A stretch of 64,000 nt of DNA from NCBI GenBank assembly GCA_027422505.1, contig JAPQWV010001425.1, positions 1 to 64,000 of the forward strand, read 5' to 3'. The notes under the pieces are model-generated. The model was not told the DNA's origin. It did not search any database and worked only from the letters and a program-made list of their open reading frames with translations. Each line of letters begins with the position of its first letter. The stretch's first letter is position 1. This document shows, piece by piece, positions 23,024 to 37,965 of the stretch. The translations under genes and the position numbers were made by a program. The stretch comes from Craterostigma plantagineum (taxonomy: Eukaryota; Streptophyta; Magnoliopsida; Lamiales; Linderniaceae).

Positions 23024-23568
23024 TTTATTAACTAACTATTGTTTTATCATATCTTAATTTTGTCTTATATTGCATTTCCATCTAACTACCAACTAATATC
23101 AAATAGTCTTTTGTATGGTTTATGATCTCTATAACGCGAATTAACAGCTCAGCTCAAATAGTATTTTATTTTTAGGTACAAAAGGTGATGGTTCGGCCAC
23201 GTAGGAATGTCGTAAGCCAATCTCTTTTGAGACCATATTAAAGTCGGCCACCACCTTATTCTCACCACTTGGTGCTATTTCGAAGCATAACATACTATAT
23301 TAATCAATTTTGTAATTAAAAGTTTACAACTGTATTGTAACTGTCTCTCTTGAAATGCCTAAACTACACATGGGTTAGTGCAAGGCGTATTGTTTTGAGA
23401 CGAAGGGTATTATAGTCAATATACCCAAGCCTACGCTAGGCCTTTTGTGTCTAGGAAGAGACACATAAAATAATAACATCGCATCGCATGAAAGAGTTTA
23501 TCCACTTGAAGATCGATCAGTCTGTCTGCGTCATCATAATCTGCTGCTCTCTGCATATATGAAAACGA
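23024..23568. other. Spacer between receptor kinase and RUP gene
   Basis: 3' flank of the kinase and promoter of the WD40 gene. No gene seen. Confidence 0.45.
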
Positions 23569-24172
23569 ATGGATAATGAGAAGAAAATCAACGAGGAAAT
23601 TCAAAAGCCATACGATGATGGCAGTAATAACGAAGACGAAGAAAGAGCGATTTGCGAGTGGGACTTCAATCTCTCCGCCGCAATCTCATCTCCCTCCGCC
23701 GTCTCCGACGCAATCGGCGCCGTCGAGTTCGACCCCACCGACCGCTCCTAGCCACCGGCGGAATCGCCAGGAAAGTAAGAATCTACGACGCCCGCAAACT
23801 CCTTGACGAAGAAAACGGCCGCCGCCGACGACGACGACAGAAGAGGGCGCCGCTGACGGCAGACCACGCCGACGCCTGCGAATTCTACATATGCACGCCG
23901 GCCAAGCTGAGCGGCCTCAAGTGGAAGCCCGGGTCGGGTTCTCGGGTCGTGGGATCGGCCGATTACGACGGCGTGGTGACGGAGTACGACCTGGAGAGGC
24001 GCGTCTCGGTGTTCGAGCGCGACGAACACGGCGGAAGGAGGGTCTGGTGCTTGGACTACCGCCGCCGCGACCCGACCCTCGGCGCGTCGGGTTCCGACGA
24101 CGGGACCATGCAGGTGTGGGACCCACGGTGCGGCGACGACCCGGGCAAGAACTTGGTGTGTAGGGTCCGACC

Positions 24173-24713
24173 TGTTGGGGTTGAGCGGTAATTATTTAAT
24201 TCTGGGCCAGCGGTAGTTGTATTTGGACCCCGCAACATCTTATCGGGATATTAATTAAAGTCGAAATGACACCGAGAAAACACCGAGATTTTTACGTGGT
24301 TCGGCCAATACCGCCTACATCCACGGAGAAATAATAGTTTTACTATATTTGAGAATATTACACGTACAAAATAACGCTCGTGTTTAACCCAAAAACCCGA
24401 GACCCCTTACCCACCCGGATATGTTTTTGTACCCACTCTCAACTACCTAGTAAAAACTATACCCTCTCACTCTTATCCACCCGGACAAGATTTCCTCCTT
24501 TTTTTTTTCTTTTCTTTTTTCCTCTCATTTTCTTTCACCTCTCCTTTCTCTCTACTCGCGCTCTCTCTCTATCTAATTTGGGTGTGATTTCACTCCATCA
24601 TCATATGCCTATATAGGCAATATTTGAGCTAAAAACCAACACACATTACGTCATTGCAAATGTCATTGGAGTAAGTCTCCAACTTTGCTTCTTTATATGT
24701 TGAAAAATCAACA
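24173..24713 (-). repeat. LTR (3' LTR of the element in RUP)
   Basis: 541 bp copy, bounded by TGTTG and CAACA. Compared with its partner it is seven bases shorter, through several one- or two-base losses, plus about one substitution-like difference. Confidence 0.92.
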
Positions 24714-25189
24714 ATTCTCCCCCTTTCAACATCAGCATCTTCTTTAGAGAGAATTCCAGCGAACCTGAGAATGAGAGTAACCCGTTCGTAAATACCACGA
24801 ACGTCCATTGGCCTTCCTTGTAACAACTACACATAATCCGAATCAAGAATTTCGATCCTAACCCACTTGATTCATTCAACGGCCAATCTTATGTGCAGCT
24901 ATGTTGAACCAACTCGACCGTCGATTCCCGAAGAGGGACTTCGATACAACCCCTTCTCCAGCAGGATTTCCTTCTCACCATCGTCTGCTTTTATACCACG
25001 CTAGCGATTTTCGTGAACCATCGAAGTCTGAGTATTTTATATCATACTCACATCCAGACGATACAAACCTTTGCACTCTTCTCCCTCTGGTAGGACCATT
25101 TCCGCCAATGTGTGATTTCCCAGACTCCCCTGCTATGAAACCCCATAGCCCTGGAATCTGACCGGCTCGAGAATATTAAATTCTACGCA

Positions 25190-25810
25190 ACTTTGGGACA
25201 ACGCACACCACCCAAAATGCGTACCGCTCCGTCAACCATTTTGATCTTTCCGTTCCAATACACGAACAACACAACGATATCCATCGGCCCATGGAGATCG
25301 GAAAATTGTTCGCGTTTCCCTGAACGTATCAAAATATGCTCTTGGAGCAAATCCGAATTTAGTATCCTTCTTCCTGAGAACGAGCGCCATCATTAGAGAC
25401 TGTGAGAACGTCTCTAAGATAAACCGTGTGCTACCTCCGTTGTGGAATTTTCCTGGCCGCTTGTCCTTCTTCGTCCAAGTCGGACAATTTCACCTTACGT
25501 GTCCCGGCTCACCACACTGTAGCATCACATGCCCTTCCGCCACCTAGATTGGACCTGCTGCTGTATCCAAATCCCCTGGCGTGACACCTTCCTCTACGAC
25601 TCTCTCCGTGTATAGCCAACGTCCGACTATCACCATAATTTGACCGCCTTCCCTTTTCATGCTCCAAAAAGAGTTGACTCCACCATCCATCGTCTGCGCC
25701 GTCTCGTACCGGATGGTTGTGATCCAATTATCACCTGAATCAGGAAGCGAGGTAAGAAGCAACAGGGCCTTACTTCTTCCTCTCCGACACATCATGACCC
25801 TAAATCATTT
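25190..25810 (-). pseudogene. Copia gag (UBN2/zinc knuckle) and protease-start remnant
   Basis: Minus-strand fragments in shifting frames: KALLLLTSLPDSGDNW (25700s) fits the C-terminal part of the Copia gag UBN2 domain. QCGEPGHVR followed by NC (about 25500-25530) is a damaged CCHC zinc knuckle with a stop inside. KIKMVDGAVRILGGVR (about 25200-25250) matches the segment just after the protease start in Copia polyproteins. No later pol domain follows. The remnant shows that the element descends from a coding Copia family. Confidence 0.65.
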
Positions 25811-26168
25811 GTCATTTACTCCAACTTTTCCGTCTCCCATCAAAGCTTATCACCCAGCTTTGACAAACGAGCACATCCTTCACTCTTCTCTACCGCAGAG
25901 TGAAACCTCCCGCACCAGCACACTGTCGCTTATCCCTCCGAAACTCCACCGCCGCACAAGCTCCGCCCACACCGAGCATCCCATCAACGATAACCATCTT
26001 GTACCATTATTTCTTTAGCACAAGACATCACCTCATTGAACCTAGCTCTGACACTGGCTCCCCCCGATCGATAATCCCTCTGACATCTTTTCTGATGTGG
26101 AAGTTCAGACACAGCTGCAACCACAGAGCATACTCAGAATACCAGCAGGGTTTAGCTCTGATACCACT

Positions 26169-26716
26169 TGTTGGGGTTGAGCGGTAATTATTTAATTCTG
26201 GGCCAGCGGTAGTTGTATTTGGACCCCGCAACATCTTATCGGGATATTAATTAAAGTCGAAATGACACCGAGAAAACACCGAGATTTTTACGTGGTTCGG
26301 CCAATACCGCCTACATCCACGGAGAAATAATAGTTTTACTATATTTGAGAATATTACACCGTACAAAATAACGCTCGTGTTTAAACCAAAAACCCGAGAC
26401 CCCTTACCCACCCGGATAATGTTTTTGTACCCACTCTCAACTACCTAGTAAAAACTATACCCTCTCACTCTTATCCACCCGGACAAGATTTCCTCCTTTT
26501 TTTTTTCTTTTCTTTTTTCCTCTCATTTTCTTTCACCTCTCCTTTCTCTCTTACTCGCGCTCTCTCTCTATCTAATTTGGGGTGTGATTTCACTCCATCA
26601 TCATATGCCTATATATAGGCAATTATTTGAGCTAAAAACCAACACACATTACGTCATTGCAAATGTCATTGGAGTAAGTCTCCAACTTTGCTTCTTTATA
26701 TGTTGAAAAATCAACA
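26169..26716 (-). repeat. LTR (5' LTR of the element in RUP)
   Basis: 548 bp copy; its inner edge adjoins the tRNA-iMet primer-binding site at about 26155-26168. Confidence 0.92.
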
Positions 26717-27286
26717 CGACCCAATTCGGCCGCGCCCAGCGCCGTTTGCTCCTTGGAGTTCGAACCCTCCGGCGGGCCCCACATAGTCTTGGGCTGTTCG
26801 GACCGAAGGGTTTATTACTACGACCTGAGGATGGCGGCGGCGGGCGCCGTCTTTGCTTTAGAAGGACACGAAAAAGCTGTGACGTACACCAAGTTTCTCG
26901 ACGACCAGACGGTGGTTTCGTCCTCCGTAGATGGTTGCCTGATGACGTGGCGCGTCGGAGATCGGCGGATGATTAGGACGTACAGAGGGCACGTGAATCG
27001 CCGGAGGTTCGTCGGACTTTCGGTTTGGGGTGGCGGCGGGTTGCTGTGCTGTGGGTCGGAGGATAATCGGGTTTTTGTGTACGATGCGAGGTGGGGCGAG
27101 CCCATTTGGGCTCATGGGCTCGAGCAGTCGTCCCGCCGGAGGTCAGCCGGCGACGGCGAGTCTGGGTTCGTGAGCGGCGTTTGCTGGAGAAGCGGCGGCG
27201 GCGGTGGGGATCGCTGCACTTTGGTTGCTGGTGGTTCCGATGGTGTTTTGCAGGTGTTTGAAGGTGAGAGGAAATCGATTTCTTGA

Positions 27287-28520
27287 TTAGTTTCTTTCTG
27301 ACGAGTTTTTTGGTTTAATTTTTTTTTTTTCTGACAAGATTAATGTCTTACGTTGATGATACGTTTTGGTTCTTCTAACATAATCGTGTTTGTTACTGGA
27401 ACATACATATTTATATTAAATATTGGCCTAGCTATTAGCAAGGCATAATAATTCATTTGAAGGATGATCATGAAATTAATTCGCTGAAAGTTGAATAGTC
27501 CTATAGACGATATGAATTGAGTTAAATTGTGATTGCAAGATTGACTCGTCCCACTAAATTTAAAAAAGGAAAAAGAGAGAGGGGAAAGAAAAAGTAAGGC
27601 AGCCGTTATCTACAATGGAATTATACACATCCAATATCTAGATTATGGAAATCCAAAGAATCCAAATTACGAACTCATAACATAATTTTTACTTGTTTCA
27701 AGAATCACTTGGGAAATGACCAAAATAATGAACATATGAGGCACTACTCGACAACCAGAAAATTACTCATGATGAGTTAAATTAGTAATTCTAATTTTTC
27801 TTTATCACAACTATGGTCTAAACTAATTAAGGTTTAATCATTCTTTTCCTCTGCAATGAAGTGTTAGTATTCGAACATGTAACATATAATTTATTTAGCC
27901 CAAGAAAACAAAAGTAAGAAAACTTTGGTCCACAGCCCGAGAATTGGGTTTCGGGGACGACGAGGTTGATTGAGTGAGGGTAACTCTCAACTCTTCAACG
28001 CATATAATATATTAATAAGACATTTAATATTTCTCTTTTTTTTTTAATCGCCAAAGAGCAAAAACTCACAATCTTTTTGTCATCTTTGTGCGCAGACAAA
28101 AACTGCCCATGAAATCAGCTCTTGAAAAGCGAACACATTAACACTACTCATTCACCGCTTCTCATCTAACACAAAACCAATCGAGCTCAGTTCAGTCGCT
28201 CAACTTCAGGTGAACAAATCTCCCCACATTTCATGTATGTGTTTTTACCCTTATTTTTCTCGATTCTTGATGTAATGCGCTGCAGTCGAAGCTAGAAACT
28301 TCATTGCCAGGATTTTACAGAAAGACTGTTTTCTGTATAAATATAAAGAAGAGCTTACTTTGTGCGTCTTTTTTCATGCATTCATGTGTCCTCTCTCTCT
28401 CCCTCTCTCTCGTCTTAGTGATCGTTCCTCTGCAAGTACATACAGTACAGTTGTTGCTGCACTGCAAAGTTGAGATTTCTTTAATGTTTTTTCGTTTCCT
28501 GCAAAGGTTGAGGTTTTGAA
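27287..28520. other. Spacer between RUP and MYB genes
   Basis: AT-rich with T- and A-runs; 3' flank of RUP and promoter/leader of the MYB gene. A CT-rich microsatellite lies at about 28391-28412. No other gene seen. Confidence 0.45.
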
Positions 28521-29680
28521 ATGGCGAAGAAGAAAGATGGGAAGGGAAAAGAGAGAAAGAAGAAGAAGAATACGTCGTCGTCGTCTTCATCGTCGTCAGA
28601 AGGAGGACTGAGGAGAGGCGTTTGGTCCGAGGAAGAAGACAAGATTCTTGTTGACTACATCACCATTAATGGTCATGGCACTTGGAGTCATCTACCTAAA
28701 CTCGCTGGTCTCTCTCTCTCTCTCCTTAAAGTTGCAGTGAAACTATTTCATGTTCGGACAAAACTCATTTATTGTTCTTTAAAAAACGATTCTTTGAAAA
28801 AGGTCTCCTCCGATGTGGTAAAAGCTGTAGGCTTCGATGGACGAACTATCTCCGCCCTGGAATTAAAAGAGGTCCCTTCACTCCCCAAGAAGAGTCAGCC
28901 ATTCTCTCCCTTCACCAAAAGCTCGGCAACAAGTTAGCTCTACTGAAAATATAATCTCTCCCTTCTTTCTTGAATATTTGTTTCTCACTAATTAGCTGTA
29001 AAAAAAAAATCTATCAACGTTTTTTGGTTCTTAGATGGGCTGCTATAGCATCTGAGTTACCTGGAAGAACGGACAACGACATAAAGAATTTCTGGAACTC
29101 TCATCTGAGGAAGCGATCTGAGATTATCGAACAACAATCGTCGTCTTCTTCTTCAAAGTCCAATGAGATGATGACGACGATGATGATGATGAACAATGAC
29201 TCGTCTGCGAAAAACAACGAGATCAAGATCGAGCCCAAGCTTGACAATCAACAATGTAATCCCAACCCAATGCTAGAAGAAAACAATCCACCGAAGAACG
29301 ATTACTTCATGCGCCTGTGGAATTCTGACGTTGGTGAGTCATTCAGAAACTTCAGCAGCGAAGGCGTTTTCGACCACAGCCCGCAATCACAAACCTCTGA
29401 ATCGACAAAGGGCAGCAGCAGCAGCAACTCATTTTCGAGGTTGGGAAACTTGCGAGGCGAAGGGAGTGGGATTATTACCGCAGCTCTCACACCTTGTGAG
29501 ACGGGGAAAACAACTACATGGAACTGCAAGAAGGACCCTAATTTGGATACTTTCAAGTCGGAGGAGGATTCATCTGAGGCAATGATGAAGATGCTCTTGG
29601 ACTTTCCCGAGTGGGGAGATGATATGGGATTCGTTCAAGGACCAATCAGCGGTGGAGAGTCGACAAAATATGGGGGTTGA
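28521..29680 (+). CDS. R2R3-MYB transcription factor
   Basis: Three exons (28521-28707, 28803-28932, 29035-29680) with the intron positions standard for R2R3-MYBs. The MYB DNA-binding domain begins after a basic/Ser leader of ~30 residues. R2 has [13 protein letters not shown]...[27 protein letters not shown] with its three spaced Trp residues. R3 runs from [10 protein letters not shown] to the helix [20 protein letters not shown], with the usual hydrophobic residue replacing the first Trp. The C-terminal region is Ser/Met/Asn-rich and ends in an acidic patch ([13 protein letters not shown]) that could activate transcription. Phase and junctions are clean (G|GLLRC, NK|WAA). I cannot assign a subgroup; a bHLH-interaction motif is not evident in R3. 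Confidence 0.88.
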
Positions 29681-30143
29681 AAAGTTAACTCTCCGACAAT
29701 ATTAGGCTTGTTTTCAGCTAGTCTGTGGAATGTGGATCTATTATGCCTATGGGCATCAATATGTTGTTCTTGCAGCTCCTCAAACTCAATGATATATTGA
29801 TATAGATCTTGCAATCACCCAAGTAATTTGACTTTAAGTTAAAGTTTGCTCGAACTGAGCAATGCTCAAAGTACTTTGTGCTTGGGTTCGATGACAAGGA
29901 TAGGGAGAGATATATATGACATTTTCATGAAAAGACTCGTTCATTTTTATTCTTCAAGCTGTATGTATAACCTTAGAACTCATCCACTAAAGTATCAATT
30001 CATGTTTACGAACATGGATGCACACTAAAATTTGGTAAGATGTGTCCTAACATGAACTGGCAAGGATGTTTTAAACTATGAGACGATATCTTACCCCAAA
30101 AAGTAAGAATCAACGTACCAAACGAGGAGGCCATAAGAGGTTA
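29681..30143. other. Convergent 3' flanks of MYB and PP2C genes
   Basis: 3' untranslated regions of two convergent genes meet here. No additional gene seen. Confidence 0.45.
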
Positions 30144-32250
30144 TTATTTGGACGAGGAGGATGCTTCGGTCTGGAAAGGTTTCTTGAATTGCACCAAAAT
30201 CATCGTCATGTTGTCACAACCTTCTTTCCCAGATGTTGGGGCCAAACATCGATCGAGAGTTTTTTCGCAGATCAGAGATAGCTTGTTTTCCTGCATTTTA
30301 ATCACGTATGTTACATAAAAAATAAGGACATATTTGAAACGTAATAGACAAAGCACATACCGTTTTCAATTGTTCTTGTACGAAGTCAACAGCTTCCTGA
30401 CTTGTCAAGCAATCCCTGTGAACAGGAAAAAGGATGAGAAGATTATAAGGAAAAATCAGAAGCGACGACATGTCAGTGCATGTGCCATATTGAACAAAAG
30501 GCAGCAGACTTACCATATCCCATCACAGGCTATTATGAGAAAATCATCATCTTCAGAAAGCTCAACCTGGTATGCGAGCAAATAACAAGTGTGTTACTTC
30601 AACAGAAATAGCTGCTTAAAAGTTAATCACAGGCCCAATGCATAAGCACAGGGAAAACGAATCATCATCTACAGAGGCCACGAACCAAACATATTGCAGC
30701 TGAAAAAATTAGATGTCGTTTCTCTTGGACAATGTGTAACCCCAATGACGTTCAAGTCTACTTTCCATACAAGGAAAGTATGATAAAAGAGAAATGAATT
30801 TCATGATGACTGACGATTTGATCTCATACATGCATCATTGTATTACACTTAATAGACGAGGACTCCACATACTGTTATTATATCAGGGTTGGCTGTAACA
30901 ATTTGCTCTTCCGCAGGCAATGATTTATTTTGCTTCATTTCCATATCACCTAAAATATGAATAAAACAATCAAACAGAATAGGATAGATAATTCCGTTAT
31001 ATAACAAATTTTGGATCAAAACTGTATTTTATTACCAATGGCTCTGGACAAATTAAGGCTCCCATTAACCCGTCCAAATTGAACGAATCCACCAGCTTCC
31101 AGTATTCTTCTTCTCTCATCAGCAAGGTCTGGCTTATGATCCTTGGATAATTCACGGCCTGAAGAATGATTGATCACTTATAAAGTTTTACGTCATGCAC
31201 GTGGTACGACATGGTCACAGAAGTCAAAACCTTAAGATGTGGAAACAGAATTTCTTAAGTGTAACTTTCAATTCTTACAATGAGTGTATCTTTATTCATA
31301 ATTTTAAGAAAGGGCTTAACATGTAAACGTCCATCGGTATTCATAAAAAGGAATCAGAAAAAAGAAAACGATACAGGCTCTAATGAAATAAAGAAGATTC
31401 ACACCTGCCCATTCTGAGATAGGACACACCGAGAGTCACCAGCATTCGCGACAAGCAATTGATTGTTTCGAATAACTGCTACACATGCAGTGGTTCCAGC
31501 ACTTGGTCCCTTGTAACCCTTATGATGCCTCTGCATTTAGAAATGTGACATGAAATATTTTCAGTTTTCAACATAGAAACGGAATATCATTAAAAGTATC
31601 ATAACCAAATCTGTTTGACACTGACGACCACTAACCCTACTAATAGAAACTATATTCAGAATATGATGGTAATAAACACCTCTTTAGATCTGAAGTAGCC
31701 TATTTGGTCACTTGCTTCGTCATTCTTGGCTGCACTACCACTACGCTCATCCCTAACTGATGCCAACTCTTTCTGCCCAGCCTTCCCACACATGATTTCA
31801 TCCATTCTGCAGAATTTAAGAAAATTCATCGTGCTTCCAAGCACTCTCAGCTAGGTCATAGCTATATGACGACGAACAACCCTAACCTCCGTTTAAAACT
31901 TAAATACAGCCCGAGTAGAATAAATATGAACCATTTGTTTTCCACGTGAAACTTTTCCGAATATGAAGCAAACAACACAGAAGCTGGTGATAAACATATG
32001 TTGTTCCAGCAAATATATTCGAGAACCATGCTACAGGTGGTTTGCAGCATATTATAGAATGTGTTGGTGCATAAAAATGTCAGAGCATGAATGGAAAAGG
32101 AAACCTGAGAAATGATTTTCTGACAGCAGTTGCCAAATCACCAGCTGCATAAGCTTCATCTTGCAGCATCTGTTGATGGAGAAATTTTCCACAAAATATT
32201 GAAACTTCGGGGCCTGACATCATTCGTTACATTACGTCAGATTTGAGCAT

Positions 32251-32294
<44 letters not shown>

Positions 32295-32964
32295 TTCCAT
32301 TAATATTCGAGAAATGGAGATTTGTGCTTACCCCCATGGCCATCGTAGACGCCGAAGAAAGAGGTGGAACCATCCAAATTACAATAAGCAGCATGCTGAA
32401 GAACATCTCCAATCAAGTACAAAACAAGGCATAAAAAATTAACAGGATAAATAGTTTAGAAATGAGAAAAAGAATGCTTGATGACTGTTCTTTGCCTGAA
32501 GGGAAAGTTCATAATGGACGAGGTCGATCACAGACTTATGAACTATGTCATTGTTGTAACTAACGAAAGAGGGATGGACAGAGAGGCGAAAAGGAAATTC
32601 ATAAGACTATTCTCCGTGCTGAGTTACTGTTAAGTTCTGATTGTTGAGATTATATAACCAATAGGAAATGTGTAATTCGACACCCTATACGCCCAGATGA
32701 CAGCATAAACAGAAATCATTTACACTGAAGATAAACATAAGAAAAGCTGCACCGACGACTACTTTACAAGGCTATGCATCACAACGCATAGACAGGGAAA
32801 CCCATTGGTTTATAACTCAAATTTACAGAGTTCAGTTAATCTCTTACAGCATCTTCCATCGTTGCTCGCCAACCCTGCATGGAGGATAATCCATATCTAA
32901 GTCTTTCATTTTCTCCATCTTCCGAAACCTTTTCGGTTTTGGGAGTGCTTAAATAAACCCCCAT
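30144..32964 (-). CDS. Protein phosphatase 2C (PP2C60-like)
   Basis: Ten exons: 32848-32964, 32332-32395, 32105-32213, 31680-31806, 31405-31530, 31036-31158, 30873-30949, 30514-30566, 30361-30415 and 30144-30290. The start [19 protein letters not shown] and [16 protein letters not shown] are typical of this plant PP2C group. Metal-binding and catalytic motifs are visible: [87 protein letters not shown] and the final [12 protein letters not shown]. It is a Mn/Mg-dependent Ser/Thr phosphatase, probably cytosolic or nuclear. An acidic, less conserved insert lies in exon 4. One base seems missing at the exon 5/6 junction (~31156, GCCGTGAA for an expected extra C), shifting the frame before [10 protein letters not shown]. 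Everything else joins in phase. Confidence 0.88.
32251..32294. repeat. (TA)n followed by (GA)n microsatellite in PP2C intron
   Basis: A TA run of about 26 bases passes directly into a GA run, within the intron after the GVYDGHGG exon. Confidence 0.8.
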
Positions 32965-33446
32965 GTTAAACTGCAAAAAAAAATAATAATAAAAAGGAAT
33001 GCGAAATGAAGCACCCCATAACTTTAAAAAAAACCAAGCTTGACGTGTTAAACTTCATTAAAGCAGATCTTAAAATAAGGAAACCATTCCTTACAAAAAT
33101 GCAAACCATTAGTTTGTCCATTTGGCTCATTATTTGGATTTTCCCATTTTTCCCCTCATCAATACAGGCTAGTCTTAATGTGAACAAGTAACAGAGCATA
33201 CTATTGTTGCACAGCTAGGAATACGCAAAAAGGCAGAACATGGAAAGTAATTAGTTATCTTGATGGTTACGTAGTAAATACATCATCGGAATAGCATTCT
33301 AACCACCAGATGAACCAAATAGCATTTTTCTGGACATGCATGGGCAATAACAAACTGAAATTCTTCTTCTATATCCATAAAAATCATCCCATATTAGCAA
33401 CTATAGCACATCAAGTAACAAGTAAACATAGACGCAATAAAAAAAG
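32965..33446. other. 5' region of PP2C
   Basis: Upstream and probable 5' leader of the minus-strand PP2C; no gene seen. Confidence 0.4.
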
Positions 33447-33449
33447 TAA

Positions 33450-33679
33450 TTGCCAATGACGTCATGACCTAGTGGTCAAGGCTGAGGCCTCAAGGATTAT
33501 GGGATAGAGGTTATGATCGATTCTCCCTGCCAACATTTTCTTGAGTGAGCTCGTCAACATGGACCTAGACTAGTGTGGTTGAACCAGTTGACGTGGTTAG
33601 GCTATTGCGCTAACACCCCGGGATTTACCTAGTCTCCAGGCCAGTGTTCCCCGAGTCACACAAAAGAAAAAAAAAAATC
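33450..33679 (+). mobile_element. Candidate tRNA-derived SINE
   Basis: A sequence with an A-box-like GACCTAGTGGTCAAGGCTG (~33467) and, about 35 bp on, a B-box-like GGTTATGATCGATTCTCC, as in tRNA-derived plant SINEs. The body ends in an A-rich tail at about 33661-33678. The pentamer CAATG precedes the body (~33455) and recurs just after the tail (~33680), which could be a short target duplication. No database match could be made. Confidence 0.5.
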
Positions 33680-33718
33680 AATGGTCCCATGATTCTAAGT
33701 GAATCACCATCACACGCG

Positions 33719-33866
33719 GCAGTACAAATCGTTGAAATAACCCGTCCCAACGGCCCAAAGAAATCTGTATCTTCACCTCATAATATTATGAGGCAGTACA
33801 AATCGTTGACATAACCCGTCCCCAACGGCCCAAAGAAATCTGTATCTTCACCTCATAATATTATAT
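33719..33866. repeat. Tandem duplication of a 74-bp unit
   Basis: GCAGTACAAATCGTTGA starts at 33719 and again at 33793; the two copies run side by side and differ by one substitution and one extra C in a C-run. Confidence 0.9.
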
Positions 33867-33867
33867 C

Positions 33868-37859
<3,992 letters not shown>

Positions 37860-37965
37860 AGAAAAAAAAAAGTCATATTGTTTTTTTCGCTCTTTTTTCG
37901 TGTAATGAATACTAATGACATGCAAGTTTTTCTTGGGCGTAAAACGTATGTGGACTGATCTCAAT

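Larger units (their letters stand above)
24173..26716 (-). mobile_element. Truncated Copia-type LTR retrotransposon inside the RUP exon
   Basis: LTRs at 24173-24713 (541 bp) and 26169-26716 (548 bp) start TGTTG and end CAACA. A 5-bp target duplication CGACC flanks the element (24168-24172 and 26717-26721). On the minus strand a primer-binding site TGGTATCAGAGC, complementary to initiator tRNA-Met, adjoins the 26169 LTR. A polypurine tract AAAGGGGGAGAA adjoins the 24713 LTR. The element is therefore on the strand opposite to RUP. The ~1.45 kb interior holds only broken gag and protease-start remnants, with no integrase or reverse transcriptase. It must have been mobilised in trans by a related full-length element. 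Confidence 0.93.
23569..27286 (+). pseudogene. RUP1/RUP2-like WD40 protein split by an LTR retrotransposon
   Basis: The two halves, 23569-24172 and 26722-27286, join in frame once the LTR element and one 5-bp duplication copy are set aside. Reading runs VCRVRP into NSAAPSAVCSLEFEPSG. Family features are CEWDFNLS near the N-terminus, LATGGIARKVRIYDARKLL, the WD-like repeats GSADYDGVVTEYDLE, GSDDGTMQVWDPR, GHEKAVTYTKFLDD and RTYRGH, and FVYDARWGEPIWAHG. These match REPRESSOR OF UV-B PHOTOMORPHOGENESIS proteins, which bind the UV-B receptor UVR8, promote its return to the dimer and dampen UV-B responses; they also affect flowering time. One further base is missing near 23746 (after DPTDR), giving a TAG. 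As sequenced, the insertion truncates the protein after about 200 residues, so the allele should be null. Confidence 0.88.

Noticed and set aside
23652..24191. Treating the first RUP half as a complete short WD40 protein
   Set aside because: It ends inside the LTR and the second half continues the same WD40 fold in frame.
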